Assembly (NCBI GenBank): GCA_016928055.1 | Contig: JAFGLM010000030.1 | Coordinates: 31,923-95,922, forward strand | DNA length: 64,000 nucleotides | Direction: 5' to 3' | DNA from: Gammaproteobacteria bacterium | GTDB lineage: Bacteria > Pseudomonadota > Gammaproteobacteria > HTCC5015 | Part shown: positions 10,763 through 20,194 of the stretch, in pieces | How the letters are laid out: every line of letters starts with the position of its first letter | Numbering within the stretch: position 1 is the first letter of the stretch | Program-made: the position numbers and the translations under genes | The notes under the pieces: model-generated | Databases searched by the model: none | Told to the model about the DNA's origin: nothing | Seen by the model: the letters and a program-made list of their open reading frames with translations, nothing else

Positions 10763-11881
10763 ATGCAACAAACTGTTGAAAATATAACCGCCAGTGTTCT
10801 GCTTGCAGGAACATTTACCATAATCGCTATTTTAGTCCTACGTCCCTTAGCAAAAGCAATTGGTCTTATTGATTCGCCTGGAGGTCGAAAGAAACATAAC
10901 GGCCAGATTCCCCTGATCGGCGGGATAGCGATTTTTCTTGGATCCGCCGCAGGTTTAACATATTTGCAGGATATGTTTATTGGGATTAACGCTTTTGTTT
11001 GCTCGGTGACTTTGTTATTTGCTATTGGACTGGTCGATGATTTTTACGATATACCACCACTGACAAAACTAGGCGCTCAAATTACAGCTGCATTGATTAT
11101 GGTATTGTGGGGCAATATTAAAATTGAGGGTTTGGCAAATCTGTTTATTTTTGGCCCTCTCAATCTGGATACTATGTCTATTCCGATCACTGTTATTGCT
11201 GTCGTTGGATACATTAATGCTACCAATATGTCTGACGGTATCGACGGATTAGCGGGCTCGTTGACGTTGATACCTCTATTAGCGCTAGCAATAGCAGCTT
11301 ATAACACAGGACTCTTCGCTGAATATGCATGCTTAATGACCATAAGTGTGACGATCTTTGTGTTCTTAGCGTTCAACGCTAGACATCCGCTAAGATCTCG
11401 AGCTGGTATTTTTTTGGGGGACGCCGGGAGCATGTTGCTCGGCTTCACCGTGGCATGGTTTGTCGTATATTTAGCAAAATCTCAACCGCGCGCAATCGAT
11501 GCTAGTACAGCATTGTGGATCGTCGGAGTACCATTTATCGATCTCGTTGCCGTCACACTGCAGAGAATTATAAAACGACGTTCTCCTTTCAAACCCGACA
11601 GAGCTCACTTCCACCATCTCTTGCTACTTGCCGGCTTTAGCGTCAACCAAACAGTACTTATAATTTCCGGCTTAGCAGTTATATTTGCCAGTACAGGATT
11701 AGTAGGCCAATATTTTAGTATTCCGGGACCCATAATGTTTTATTTATTTTTTGCGTTTTTTATTTTTTCTATGATACTACTTAACTTTGCCTGGCGCACA
11801 ACCAAAATAATGGCAAAATTTCGTAGAAGCTTACGCCAATCACTTAGAAGCCGTGTTCAAAATAAACCTGCGATAAACTAG
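10763..11881 (+). CDS. wecA: WecA-like undecaprenyl-phosphate sugar-1-phosphate transferase
   Basis: This polytopic membrane enzyme of the MraY/WecA family starts the lipid-linked repeat unit by moving a HexNAc-1-phosphate from its UDP-sugar to undecaprenyl phosphate. It is 372 residues with about 10-11 hydrophobic helices. Diagnostic motifs are GLVDDFYD, NATNMSDGIDGLAGS, FLGDAGSM, and the cytoplasmic loop motif RAHFHHLLL. I chose ATG 10763 because AGGGAG lies 9 bases upstream; ATG 10739 in the same frame has no spaced ribosome binding site. The donor sugar (GlcNAc versus another HexNAc) cannot be read from sequence. It is the only plus-strand gene in this part of the locus. Confidence 0.9.
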   Translation: MQQTVENITASVLLAGTFTIIAILVLRPLAKAIGLIDSPGGRKKHNGQIPLIGGIAIFLGSAAGLTYLQDMFIGINAFVCSVTLLFAIGLVDDFYDIPPLTKLGAQITAALIMVLWGNIKIEGLANLFIFGPLNLDTMSIPITVIAVVGYINATNMSDGIDGLAGSLTLIPLLALAIAAYNTGLFAEYACLMTISVTIFVFLAFNARHPLRSRAGIFLGDAGSMLLGFTVAWFVVYLAKSQPRAIDASTALWIVGVPFIDLVAVTLQRIIKRRSPFKPDRAHFHHLLLLAGFSVNQTVLIISGLAVIFASTGLVGQYFSIPGPIMFYLFFAFFIFSMILLNFAWRTTKIMAKFRRSLRQSLRSRVQNKPAIN

Positions 11882-11928
11882 AATCCTTATGTGTATGTCT
11901 CTGTGTATCATCTATTACAGATACTTTC

Positions 11929-12846
11929 CTATTCTTTGCAGAATGATTCTGTTTGATACATTTCAGATAAACACATGGTCAACATATCTTCCCATGCTGG
12001 CATTTTAATTCCAAACACTTTGTTTATTTTATCATTAGACAATACGGTATATTTTGGCCTTTTTGCGGGAAGCGGATATTCAGATGTAGTAATCGGTACC
12101 AATTTAGCAAGCGCGCATCCAGAGTTTCTTGAATATTCTTTAAGAATCCTTTCAGCAAATCCATACCAAGACACATGATTTGTAGCACTTATATGATAAA
12201 TACCAGCATCTTTTTCCATTTTTCCAAGAAAAAAGGATCGCCTTAAGTAAGATTTGATTATTTGAGTGCTGTATTCTGCCACGCTTCGGCACCAAGTTGG
12301 CGATCCTATTTGATCATCAACAATTTTCAACTCATGCTTTTGCTTCGACAAATTTACTATTGATTTAAGAAAATTCTTACCTCTGTTTCCGTATATCCAA
12401 CTTGTTCGCAGAACAATATATACGCATCCACTATTTTGAATCGCAATCTCTCCTGCTTTTTTTGATTCACCGTATATATTAAGAGGACTACATATATCTT
12501 CTTCATGATATGGACTGGCTTTTTTCCCATCAAAAACGTAATCCGTTGAATAGTGAATGAGTGCTGCGCCTATTTTCTTCGCTTCATCAGCTAGTATACC
12601 CGGCGCGATCGCATTTACTGTCATCGCAGCCTCAAATTCTGATTCGGCTTGGTCGACCGCAGTATATGCAGAAGCATTCACTATGAGTTGCGGTTTAATA
12701 TCATTTACGACCTTTCGAATCATATCCACATTGGCAAGATCTAAACTTTGCCGATCAGTGGCAATAAGCTCACCAAGAGCCGATAAGGTTCTCTGAAGCT
12801 CCCACCCAATCTGACCATTTTTACCAACTAGCAAAATTCGTATCAT
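11929..12846 (-). CDS. rfbD: dTDP-4-dehydrorhamnose reductase
   Basis: RmlD performs the last step of dTDP-L-rhamnose synthesis, reduction of the 4-keto group with NAD(P)H. It is 305 residues. The Rossmann motif GKNGQIG is at residues 8-14, STDYVFDG at about 100-107, and the catalytic YGESK (YxxxK) at 125-129. Its start overlaps the rfbC stop by 4 bases. It is the promoter-distal end of the long minus-strand operon and converges on the wecA-like gene with a 47-base gap in which I see no clear terminator. Confidence 0.95.
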   Translation of the reverse strand: MIRILLVGKNGQIGWELQRTLSALGELIATDRQSLDLANVDMIRKVVNDIKPQLIVNASAYTAVDQAESEFEAAMTVNAIAPGILADEAKKIGAALIHYSTDYVFDGKKASPYHEEDICSPLNIYGESKKAGEIAIQNSGCVYIVLRTSWIYGNRGKNFLKSIVNLSKQKHELKIVDDQIGSPTWCRSVAEYSTQIIKSYLRRSFFLGKMEKDAGIYHISATNHVSWYGFAERILKEYSRNSGCALAKLVPITTSEYPLPAKRPKYTVLSNDKINKVFGIKMPAWEDMLTMCLSEMYQTESFCKE

Positions 12847-13385
12847 GGAAATAGTTCAGCTTCACTAATATTTTTTGCTTCACGATCACGATCCGATAAA
12901 ATCGGATTGTTCTGTAATGGCCACTCAATACCAATTTCTGAATCGTTCCAGGATATAACACGTTCGTATTCTGGTGAATAATATTCCGTTGCTTTATAAA
13001 ATACCTCAGCTACTTCCGAGATAACCAAAAAACCATGAGCAAATCCAGGCGGCACGAATAGCATGCGTCGATTTTGAGAAGACAAATATTCTCCGATCCA
13101 TTTCCCAAAATTTGGTGAGCTTTTCCGAATATCAACTGCGACATCAAATATTTCTCCTTGCAACACACGCACCAGCTTTCCCTGTGTTTTCTTTATTTGA
13201 TAGTGCAATCCTCTTATAACAGATTTTCTGGAAAGTGATTGATTGTCCTGCACAAAGTTCACATCGATACCAGAACTCACAAAATTTCGTTTATTATAGC
13301 TCTCAAAAAAGTACCCCCGTTCGTCACCATATAGTACCGGTTCTAAAATATTCACGCCTTTCAATGATGTCTCAATAACTTTCAT
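12843..13385 (-). CDS. rfbC: dTDP-4-dehydrorhamnose 3,5-epimerase
   Basis: RmlC epimerises C3 and C5 of dTDP-4-keto-6-deoxyglucose. The 180-residue cupin protein has the catalytic His in RGLHYQ (H61), the conserved Asp in FDVAVDIR, VPPGFAHGF in the barrel, and the conserved Tyr in FYKATEYYSPEYE. It is 3 bases after rfbA and overlaps rfbD by 4 bases. Confidence 0.96.
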   Translation of the reverse strand: MKVIETSLKGVNILEPVLYGDERGYFFESYNKRNFVSSGIDVNFVQDNQSLSRKSVIRGLHYQIKKTQGKLVRVLQGEIFDVAVDIRKSSPNFGKWIGEYLSSQNRRMLFVPPGFAHGFLVISEVAEVFYKATEYYSPEYERVISWNDSEIGIEWPLQNNPILSDRDREAKNISEAELFP

Positions 13386-13388
13386 ATT

Positions 13389-14267
13389 TTAAAATACCTT
13401 TTCATTTAGCAGACTCAAAAGATATTCTCCATACCCACTTTTCCTAAGTGGTTCCGCCAGTAGTTCCAGCTGCCTAGCATCTATATATCCCATACGGAAA
13501 GCTATTTCCTCCGGGCAAGCCACTTTCAGCCCCTGGCGCTTCTCTAGTGTTTCGATAAATTGACCTGCTTGCAGCAACGTTTCATATGATCCAGTATCAA
13601 GCCACGCCGCGCCCCTTCCCATAACGAATACATCGAGCTGCCCCTGACTAAGATAGAATTGATTAATGTCTGTTATCTCTAGTTCACCACGAGAGGATGG
13701 CTGAAGGGAACGCGCTATATCTATCACTTTATTGTCATAGAAATATAAACCTGTGACAGCATAACGTGACTTAGGCTTTTTCGGCTTTTCTTCAATCGAA
13801 ACTGCAACTCCTTTTGTATTAAACTCCACGACACCATAATGCTGTGGCTCAATTACAGGATATGCAAATATAGTCGCTCCTTTCTTTTTTTTTGTATTTT
13901 CTTTTAAATCAGAAACAAAATCATGTCCATAAAATATGTTATCACCAAGTATTAATGCGCACCCGTCTTCACCAATAAAATCAGCACCAATAATAAATGC
14001 TTGCGCGATGCCACCCGGTTCTGGTTGTACTGCATAGCTTAAATTCAGACCCCAATGTCGCCCATCACCTAATAGAGATTGAAACCGATCTATTTCCTGT
14101 GGTGTGCATATAATCAATATTTCTCGAATATCGCTTAGCATCAAAGTGGTTAGCGGATAATAGATCATTGGTTTGTCGTAAACCGGCAAAAGCTGTTTCG
14201 ACACAACACGTGTAACTGGATATAGCCGTGTGCCACTGCCACCAGCTAGAATTATGCCTTTCATCAA
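13389..14267 (-). CDS. rfbA: Glucose-1-phosphate thymidylyltransferase
   Basis: RmlA couples dTTP and glucose-1-phosphate to dTDP-glucose, the first step to dTDP-L-rhamnose. It is 292 residues, the family norm. The N-terminal nucleotidyltransferase signature [16 protein letters not shown] is followed by [17 protein letters not shown]; further motifs are [15 protein letters not shown] and [11 protein letters not shown]. Its start overlaps the rfbB stop by 4 bases. Confidence 0.97.
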   Translation of the reverse strand: MMKGIILAGGSGTRLYPVTRVVSKQLLPVYDKPMIYYPLTTLMLSDIREILIICTPQEIDRFQSLLGDGRHWGLNLSYAVQPEPGGIAQAFIIGADFIGEDGCALILGDNIFYGHDFVSDLKENTKKKKGATIFAYPVIEPQHYGVVEFNTKGVAVSIEEKPKKPKSRYAVTGLYFYDNKVIDIARSLQPSSRGELEITDINQFYLSQGQLDVFVMGRGAAWLDTGSYETLLQAGQFIETLEKRQGLKVACPEEIAFRMGYIDARQLELLAEPLRKSGYGEYLLSLLNEKVF

Positions 14268-15373
14268 ACTTCTCGCTCCGTGTAATTTTTTTCAAGCCAC
14301 TTAAGATAGGATCCATTTTTTATATTGTTAACCCATTCCTGATTCTGTAAATACCATCTTACAGTCTCATACAAACCATCTTCAAAATTCCATTTTGCTC
14401 TCCATCCTAATTCGTTTTCAATTTTTTGAGAATTTATTGAATAACGTTGATCATGTCCAGGACGATCCTTTATAAACTGAATTAACGATCGATGTTTAGA
14501 AATATACGCATTTTCTAAACATTCATCTAGTATATCGCAAATTGTCTGCACGACCTCTAAATTGCTTCGCTCATTCCCAGCACCAATATTGTATACATCG
14601 CCCGGCACACCACTTTCGAGAACAGTACGGATGCCAGCGCAATGATCTTCTACATATATCCAGTCTCGCACATTTGATCCGTCACCATATATCGGTATCT
14701 GCCTACCTTCTTGTGCATTTAAAATTACTAGCGGAATTAGTTTTTCCGGAAATTGAAAAGAGCCAAAATTATTACCACAGTGTGTCGTTAAAGTGGGTAA
14801 TCCATAGGTTTTGAAATATGACCGGACCAAGTGATCAGCAGCAGCCTTTGAGGCCGCATATGGGCTATTCGGAGCATAAGCCGTCGTTTCTGTAAATGAC
14901 GTGGCATCCGAATCAAGCGATCCATAAACCTCATCGGTAGATACGTGCAAAAATCGAAACTCCGTCTTTCTCTTTGCATCTAAATTAAGCCAGTAATTTC
15001 GCGCGACCTCAAGTAGAGTAAATGTCCCAAGCACATTGGTCCGTACAAAATCTTCTGGCGAATGAATGGATCGATCAACATGACTCTCTGCAGCAAAATG
15101 CACTATAGCAAACGGTTGATACTGTTGTAAATATTTTTCAATAGCGCCACTGTCACAGATGTCACCTTTTACAAAAACATAACGATTGCTAGCTTCTATT
15201 TTCTCGAGATTCTGCAAATTACCAGCATAAGTAAGTTTATCAAGATTTACAACCTGATCATCTCTTTCTAATATCCAGTTCAGAATGAAATTTGCTCCAA
15301 TAAATCCAGCTCCACCAGTGACTAAAATACATTTTTTTTTAACTGCTTTGGAAGATTTTTCAATTAATGTCAT
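14264..15373 (-). CDS. rfbB: dTDP-glucose 4,6-dehydratase
   Basis: RmlB makes dTDP-4-keto-6-deoxyglucose. The extended SDR has the NAD motif [11 protein letters not shown], the active-site STDEVYG with the Asp-Glu pair of dehydratases, and YAASK (YxxxK). I place the start at ATG 15373, which overlaps the upstream stop codon as ATGA, giving 369 residues. A longer in-frame start at 15394 lies inside the upstream gene. The four rfb genes are contiguous and overlapping, in the order B-A-C-D of transcription. Confidence 0.95.
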   Translation of the reverse strand: MTLIEKSSKAVKKKCILVTGGAGFIGANFILNWILERDDQVVNLDKLTYAGNLQNLEKIEASNRYVFVKGDICDSGAIEKYLQQYQPFAIVHFAAESHVDRSIHSPEDFVRTNVLGTFTLLEVARNYWLNLDAKRKTEFRFLHVSTDEVYGSLDSDATSFTETTAYAPNSPYAASKAAADHLVRSYFKTYGLPTLTTHCGNNFGSFQFPEKLIPLVILNAQEGRQIPIYGDGSNVRDWIYVEDHCAGIRTVLESGVPGDVYNIGAGNERSNLEVVQTICDILDECLENAYISKHRSLIQFIKDRPGHDQRYSINSQKIENELGWRAKWNFEDGLYETVRWYLQNQEWVNNIKNGSYLKWLEKNYTEREV

Positions 15374-16185
15374 CAGAATAGCTCCCAACCCCATTTATTA
15401 AAGTAACGAAACGCACTGCATACAAAATGCCAAGCACCTCTAATACTCTTATGCGCTTCTCGCCGCCATACATGAATCACTAGTGCAGTCGGACAATACA
15501 GAGTATGCCATCCATGCTTTTGTACAACGCGAGATAAATCGGTATCTTCAAAATAAAGAAAGTAGCGCTCGTCAAATCCACCAACTTCTTTCAATGCATT
15601 GGTACGACAGGCCATAAAGGCGCCCGATACTGCTGGTACCGAATAGAATGTATCATATCCAATATCAAGCATTTCATATCGTTGCATACGCCTCTTAAAT
15701 ATAGGGTATAGTACCGAAGGCGCAAAACGACGTAAAAATAAATCCAAGATAGTTGGGTTTCGATGATTTAACGGCTGCAAACTTCCGTCTGGAAAGTGTA
15801 CCCTCGGACAGGCAATCGCGATTTTATTATCATCGCGCAGGACTCGTAATAATGTCCCCACTGCGTTTTCCGTCAAGTTAATATCCGGATTACAGATAAT
15901 GTGATATATGCCATCAACCTCATCCAGAATCCGATTATGTCCACCACCGAATCCAAGATTTTTGTCGCTAATCATTAAATGGATGCGCTGATCTTGAGCT
16001 GCTAGTCTCTTCACCACTTCAACTGTTTTGTCAGCTGAACCATTGTCAAAAATATATATTTTTGAAGGAAACGAATTATTCAACCCTGCTTGCAGAGATC
16101 GGATTGTATCCTCGATCATTTGAGCATTATTGAACGTTACAATACCTATACTTAGGTATTCTATATTGCCGTCAAATTCAGTCAC
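15373..16185 (-). CDS. Family 2 glycosyltransferase, probable rhamnosyltransferase
   Basis: This 270-residue GT-A enzyme resembles the WbbL/RfbN class. Visible motifs are IVTFNN near the N-terminus, DNGSADKT, NLGFGGGHNRI, NPD for metal and nucleotide-sugar binding, and the C-terminal GGFDERYFLYFEDTDL signature. Position immediately upstream of rfbB supports use of dTDP-L-rhamnose; that substrate is inferred. It starts at GTG (16185), which overlaps the preceding stop codon by one base (TAGTG). No membrane helix is seen, so it acts on the cytoplasmic face of the membrane. Confidence 0.85.
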   Translation of the reverse strand: MTEFDGNIEYLSIGIVTFNNAQMIEDTIRSLQAGLNNSFPSKIYIFDNGSADKTVEVVKRLAAQDQRIHLMISDKNLGFGGGHNRILDEVDGIYHIICNPDINLTENAVGTLLRVLRDDNKIAIACPRVHFPDGSLQPLNHRNPTILDLFLRRFAPSVLYPIFKRRMQRYEMLDIGYDTFYSVPAVSGAFMACRTNALKEVGGFDERYFLYFEDTDLSRVVQKHGWHTLYCPTALVIHVWRREAHKSIRGAWHFVCSAFRYFNKWGWELF

Positions 16186-16742
16186 TAGGTTCTAAATACT
16201 CCATAAAGACAATATTGCCGCATATTTCTATCCAACCATTTAGATCTGATTGGAGCATAAAATATTTCACTCAATTTAAAACCATACTTTTCCACTTCTG
16301 CAACCAGTCTTTCTTGATCGTAAAATGTTTTATGATCAGGATCACTAGCATAACCTTTTCTACCAGGTACTCCGATGAGTAGATGCCCGTTCTCCACCAG
16401 AATGCGATTTATTTCTTTAAGGAGCGCCATAGGTTCGATAATATGCTCTAGTACATTATCTAGAACTACCCCATCAAATTCAGCTTCAGAAAAAGGCAAA
16501 CTACTATTTTTCATCGTGTAGGCCTCATAACCTTTTCCCCTGCACCATTCAATAGTAAATGGATTTATATCGACTCCTATCGTGTTTGGCCGATAGGCCA
16601 ACATATCACCAAGTCCACAACCAACATCTAATACTTTTCCTTTTAAGCGGCGACAGATACGAGGATAAAGATAGTATCGTCGGTATATTAACCCAAGACA
16701 GCCCCTTTCTTTCAAATAGTCAAAATAATCAGAGTGTTCCAA
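16185..16742 (-). CDS. Class I SAM-dependent methyltransferase
   Basis: This 185-residue protein is a minimal Rossmann methyltransferase. Motif I reads VLDVGCGLGD, motif II GVDINPF, and motif IV/post-I region VVLDNVLEHI with the DxxEH pattern typical of Methyltransf_11 members. It lies between a GT4 gene (1-base gap) and the GT2 gene (1-base overlap), which suggests that it methylates a sugar of the repeat unit. The substrate is unknown. Confidence 0.8.
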   Translation of the reverse strand: MEHSDYFDYLKERGCLGLIYRRYYLYPRICRRLKGKVLDVGCGLGDMLAYRPNTIGVDINPFTIEWCRGKGYEAYTMKNSSLPFSEAEFDGVVLDNVLEHIIEPMALLKEINRILVENGHLLIGVPGRKGYASDPDHKTFYDQERLVAEVEKYGFKLSEIFYAPIRSKWLDRNMRQYCLYGVFRT

Positions 16743-16743
16743 A

Positions 16744-17808
16744 TCAGCTTTCCAATAGTTCTAAATATTTCATTGAATTATTTTTTTGACGAAATCCTGA
16801 AGGCAACAGATTCTTTTTTTCCTCTATATTCTGTCGCGACCATGTCGCCAGCTTTATCATAGATTCCACTAAATCTGAATCGGCGCTAAACAATAAACCA
16901 TTTTGACCAGATTTAATGACTTCCGTATTGCCATCCACGTCGCGCAACAGACATGGCACTCCTAAATATAAAGCCTCTAAAACAGAACGAGATACGCCTT
17001 CCGACGTTGATGGTAAAATCATACAATCTGCTTGAGCAACTAATGAATATGGGTTTGCTAGAGAACCGTGTACTCGAACAACGTCTGCAATATTTTTATC
17101 AATTAGTGATTTTTCTATCGCGGATCGTAATGGCCCATCACCAACCAAATCAATAGTAAATTTTACGTCTCGTCGCTTTAACTCAAATGCCGCATACAAT
17201 AGCAGATCCGGCCGTTTTCGATTAGTCAAACTGCCCAAAAATACGAATCGTATAGTATCATCTGAATAATTGGAATCACGATATATTTCCAAAGCTTTTT
17301 CGTCAATAAAATTGCCTATCACTGACGGCGTTACGCCTGAAAAAAATCGGATTTGGTCTGCCATACTCGAAGTCATCGCAACAATATGATCAAACCAGCG
17401 CAATAAAAATAAATGCCCAATAGCGATAATATAACCGTGTAAACCATAGTCCAAACGATAGTTACATAATAAGTTACCACGCACGCTGCTGATTATCATC
17501 GCGAAAGAGCGGCACATCAAGTTGATCATATCTGCAGATAAGCAAAACGACAATGATACTATGTTATCTCGAGTTCCCGCGCCATACAGCAAGCGACGAT
17601 AAGCGGTCAATTTTTGCTTCACGCCAAGATGCTCAGCCAGCGATAAATGTATAACTCGCGAATCCAGTACAGCATTAGCTCCGGGCCCGTTCCTCAGAGT
17701 AACTAAACTAACCCGGCGGCATCTAACTAATGAATTCGCAAGTGCAATAGCTCCCTTTATCGGGCCGGTTGGCTGCATAGAAGGTATTAGTATAAAAATC
17801 TCTCGCAT
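16744..17808 (-). CDS. Family 4 glycosyltransferase
   Basis: This 354-residue GT-B enzyme has a weak N-terminal domain and a clear C-terminal GT4 domain. Motifs are FVFLGSLTNRKRPDLL, LVGDGPLR, and the nucleotide-sugar-binding EX7E region PSTSEGVSRSVLEALYLGVP. The start and the preceding stop share one base with the upstream GT4 gene (17808). Donor and acceptor cannot be told from sequence; it belongs to the repeat-unit assembly enzymes. Confidence 0.85.
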   Translation of the reverse strand: MREIFILIPSMQPTGPIKGAIALANSLVRCRRVSLVTLRNGPGANAVLDSRVIHLSLAEHLGVKQKLTAYRRLLYGAGTRDNIVSLSFCLSADMINLMCRSFAMIISSVRGNLLCNYRLDYGLHGYIIAIGHLFLLRWFDHIVAMTSSMADQIRFFSGVTPSVIGNFIDEKALEIYRDSNYSDDTIRFVFLGSLTNRKRPDLLLYAAFELKRRDVKFTIDLVGDGPLRSAIEKSLIDKNIADVVRVHGSLANPYSLVAQADCMILPSTSEGVSRSVLEALYLGVPCLLRDVDGNTEVIKSGQNGLLFSADSDLVESMIKLATWSRQNIEEKKNLLPSGFRQKNNSMKYLELLES

Positions 17809-18953
17809 TATGAAACCATCTTAAGTATACGATTGGCACGTGCTTGCCAGGTATGTTTTTCTAGATAACAGGCATGACCATTTTGACCAAGGCGTCTAGC
17901 TAATTCCGGGTTTTTCTTTAAATCAATCAAACACCGGAGCCAGCTTTCAGGATCGTCAGAAACAGCAAGTAATGCATTTTCATGATCTCTTAACACCTCA
18001 CGCAAAACTGGTAAATCAGAAGATACTATCGGCGTACCTGATGCAAGATATTCAAACATCTTCATCGGCGACATCCATCGAGCAGTATCATGCCCATCCA
18101 CACCAATCGATACTTGCTTTTGATACGGCATTAATAACACATCAACAACAGCCATAAGCCGTTGCGCCTCTGGATGTGATTTGTACCCAATATATTTTAC
18201 ATTTTCTAAAGGATTTGACGCTCGCCTTACTTCGATCATCTGCTCATTACCACCAACTACCAAAAAAGCCGTATCGGGTAATCTTTCCGCTAAAGACTCA
18301 ATGATTTCAATACCTCTTCCTGGATATAGATGTCCAAAATACCCACACACGGTTGTATAACCTTCCATGTCCTTTATCATATCTGAAAGACGTTTACGTT
18401 TTTCCGCAAATAACATTGGTTTAATTCCAATTGGGGCAGCGTCATGCAAAACGAATATTTGTGTAGCGATATCGCCATGGTATTCTTTTATAAGTTCCTT
18501 AAGCTTCTCTGAAATTACTAGAGTAATCACATTTTTCTGTCTAAGTACGCCCGCTTGCAGTAACCTACTAATTCCCTTTTCAAGTTGATGCGTTTCATAA
18601 ATAATCTTGCGGTGTAGTATTACAGCCAATATATAAGCTGCATAAAGGTTGCGCGAAAGTATTGTCTGAGACCCCTTACAGCAGATCAATTTACACAATG
18701 CCATTATCGCAATAAATATATTATCACCGTGTGACCACCGATTATAATAGGTTTGCAATTTAATTCCGACAAGCTTAACTCCGTAAATATCCCGTATCGC
18801 TGACAATGCTTCATTTTGGTTTCGTATACTGCGCTTTGCAAACAAAGTAACATCTGCACCGCAATCAAGGAAAGCCTGGCATTGATGCACTACATGCACC
18901 GAATTTGCAGAACGTGAGGGTAAAACTGAAGGTGAAATATAGTAAAGTTGCAC
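17808..18953 (-). CDS. Family 4 glycosyltransferase
   Basis: This is a second GT-B glycosyltransferase, 381 residues. The C-terminal domain shows YFGHLYPGRGIEII, FLVVGGN, KYIGYKSHPEAQRLM, and the EX7E-type segment MFEYLASGTPIVSSDLP. The N-terminus begins with YYISPSVLPSRSANSVHV, as in WcaC/RfaG-like enzymes. It overlaps the next gene by one base and follows the unknown 18957-20165 gene by 3 bases. Substrates are unknown. Confidence 0.85.
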   Translation of the reverse strand: MQLYYISPSVLPSRSANSVHVVHQCQAFLDCGADVTLFAKRSIRNQNEALSAIRDIYGVKLVGIKLQTYYNRWSHGDNIFIAIMALCKLICCKGSQTILSRNLYAAYILAVILHRKIIYETHQLEKGISRLLQAGVLRQKNVITLVISEKLKELIKEYHGDIATQIFVLHDAAPIGIKPMLFAEKRKRLSDMIKDMEGYTTVCGYFGHLYPGRGIEIIESLAERLPDTAFLVVGGNEQMIEVRRASNPLENVKYIGYKSHPEAQRLMAVVDVLLMPYQKQVSIGVDGHDTARWMSPMKMFEYLASGTPIVSSDLPVLREVLRDHENALLAVSDDPESWLRCLIDLKKNPELARRLGQNGHACYLEKHTWQARANRILKMVS

Positions 18954-18956
18954 AGG

Positions 18957-20165
18957 TTACTTCGTCACACTATTACTTTGTCTCAAGCAGGGATGAAATC
19001 CAATTCCTGGATAATTGATAAATCCCCAGTCTGTCGCTCGATCTGGTTCGAATGCAACCTGTATACGCGCAAGCGTTAACATACGAAACCATGAATCCCA
19101 CAAATTTGCCTCGTTCCAACGTCGCGAGTACTGACTCCAATGCGTGTTCAATCGATTATGTTTTGGCCGCTGGAGCACAATCGCCCGACGTGATCGTTCT
19201 GCTAACAATGCCAGACTTTGACCACCTTTAAAAACATGAGATATCCAATACAAATAGTTTCTCACAGAATATGGCCGAATATAAAGTGATTCGGAAAATC
19301 CGCCATTGTTGCATTGCTCCTGCAAAATCGTAGTCGCTGTAAGCATTAATAGCTTTCGACATCGATCATCTGCAATCTTTCCTGCTGGCGTCATACAAAC
19401 CACCGCATCGTAATCATAACAACCACCGCCACCAGGATACGGCGCAAAGTGACCGAGTTTATCAGTCAATGCAGCAACACTGTTCGCAGCCTGTATTTCT
19501 TTACCAGTTTTGTACTGCAGATACTCTAAAATTTCATATTGATGATATCCATTTTGAAATTGTAAATGTGTCATGCCCCAGCGATCGCTACCCCAAAAAC
19601 CAAATCGATTTATATGAATAAGGTGTAATTCAAGCCACTTTTCAAGAGCTGTGCCAATTTTAATTCCCAGCCAATCCCTTGCATGCAGTAAAAAAATCGC
19701 CATAAACATAGCCTGATTACCGGTTTGCGGAAAACCATTTAAAACACCTCCGTCGGTAAGCATCCCAACTATTTTGTCCTCTATATTGTCCTCTATCTGC
19801 TCTACAATTAAATCTTCGAGAGGATCTTGTTCCAAAGCGTCGAGTAAAGACAGTGCACTTAAAGTAAAAGTCAATAACTGCCTATAGGGCTTGCTTTTTG
19901 GAATGATATTATGCCGCCGCCTTTCTTCCCGAATGTTTTTATACAAAGCACGAATATACTCCGTTCTGTGTTCCTGAATCGAAGTATCATGCAACAAATG
20001 CATGCCAAACAACGCAAAACACAACGCATAAGGTGACACCTCAGCTTTTGGTGTCAACCGAAAATCGGTCAATCCAACCGCACATTTACCAATATACTGC
20101 CTAGCCTTATATTTCGCTTGAGACAAGCCTGCAAACACGCAATTTTTCTCCTCTTTATTCATCAC
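18957..20165 (-). CDS. Conserved-looking protein of unknown function (possible alpha/alpha-toroid fold)
   Basis: I do not recognise this 402-residue protein. It has no signal peptide or obvious membrane helix. Alternating helices and short Gly/aromatic turns such as TDGGVLNGFPQTG, GGGGCYDYDAV and NNGGFSES are reminiscent of the repeats in squalene/terpene cyclase-like and polysaccharide-lyase-like alpha/alpha toroids, but the similarity is only by eye. The gene is tightly packed between the SGNH-like gene (29 bases) and a GT4 gene (3 bases), so a role in synthesis or modification of the polysaccharide is likely. Confidence 0.7.
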   Translation of the reverse strand: MMNKEEKNCVFAGLSQAKYKARQYIGKCAVGLTDFRLTPKAEVSPYALCFALFGMHLLHDTSIQEHRTEYIRALYKNIREERRRHNIIPKSKPYRQLLTFTLSALSLLDALEQDPLEDLIVEQIEDNIEDKIVGMLTDGGVLNGFPQTGNQAMFMAIFLLHARDWLGIKIGTALEKWLELHLIHINRFGFWGSDRWGMTHLQFQNGYHQYEILEYLQYKTGKEIQAANSVAALTDKLGHFAPYPGGGGCYDYDAVVCMTPAGKIADDRCRKLLMLTATTILQEQCNNGGFSESLYIRPYSVRNYLYWISHVFKGGQSLALLAERSRRAIVLQRPKHNRLNTHWSQYSRRWNEANLWDSWFRMLTLARIQVAFEPDRATDWGFINYPGIGFHPCLRQSNSVTK

Positions 20166-20194
20166 ATTTTTCTACACCAAATTCAATACAACCA

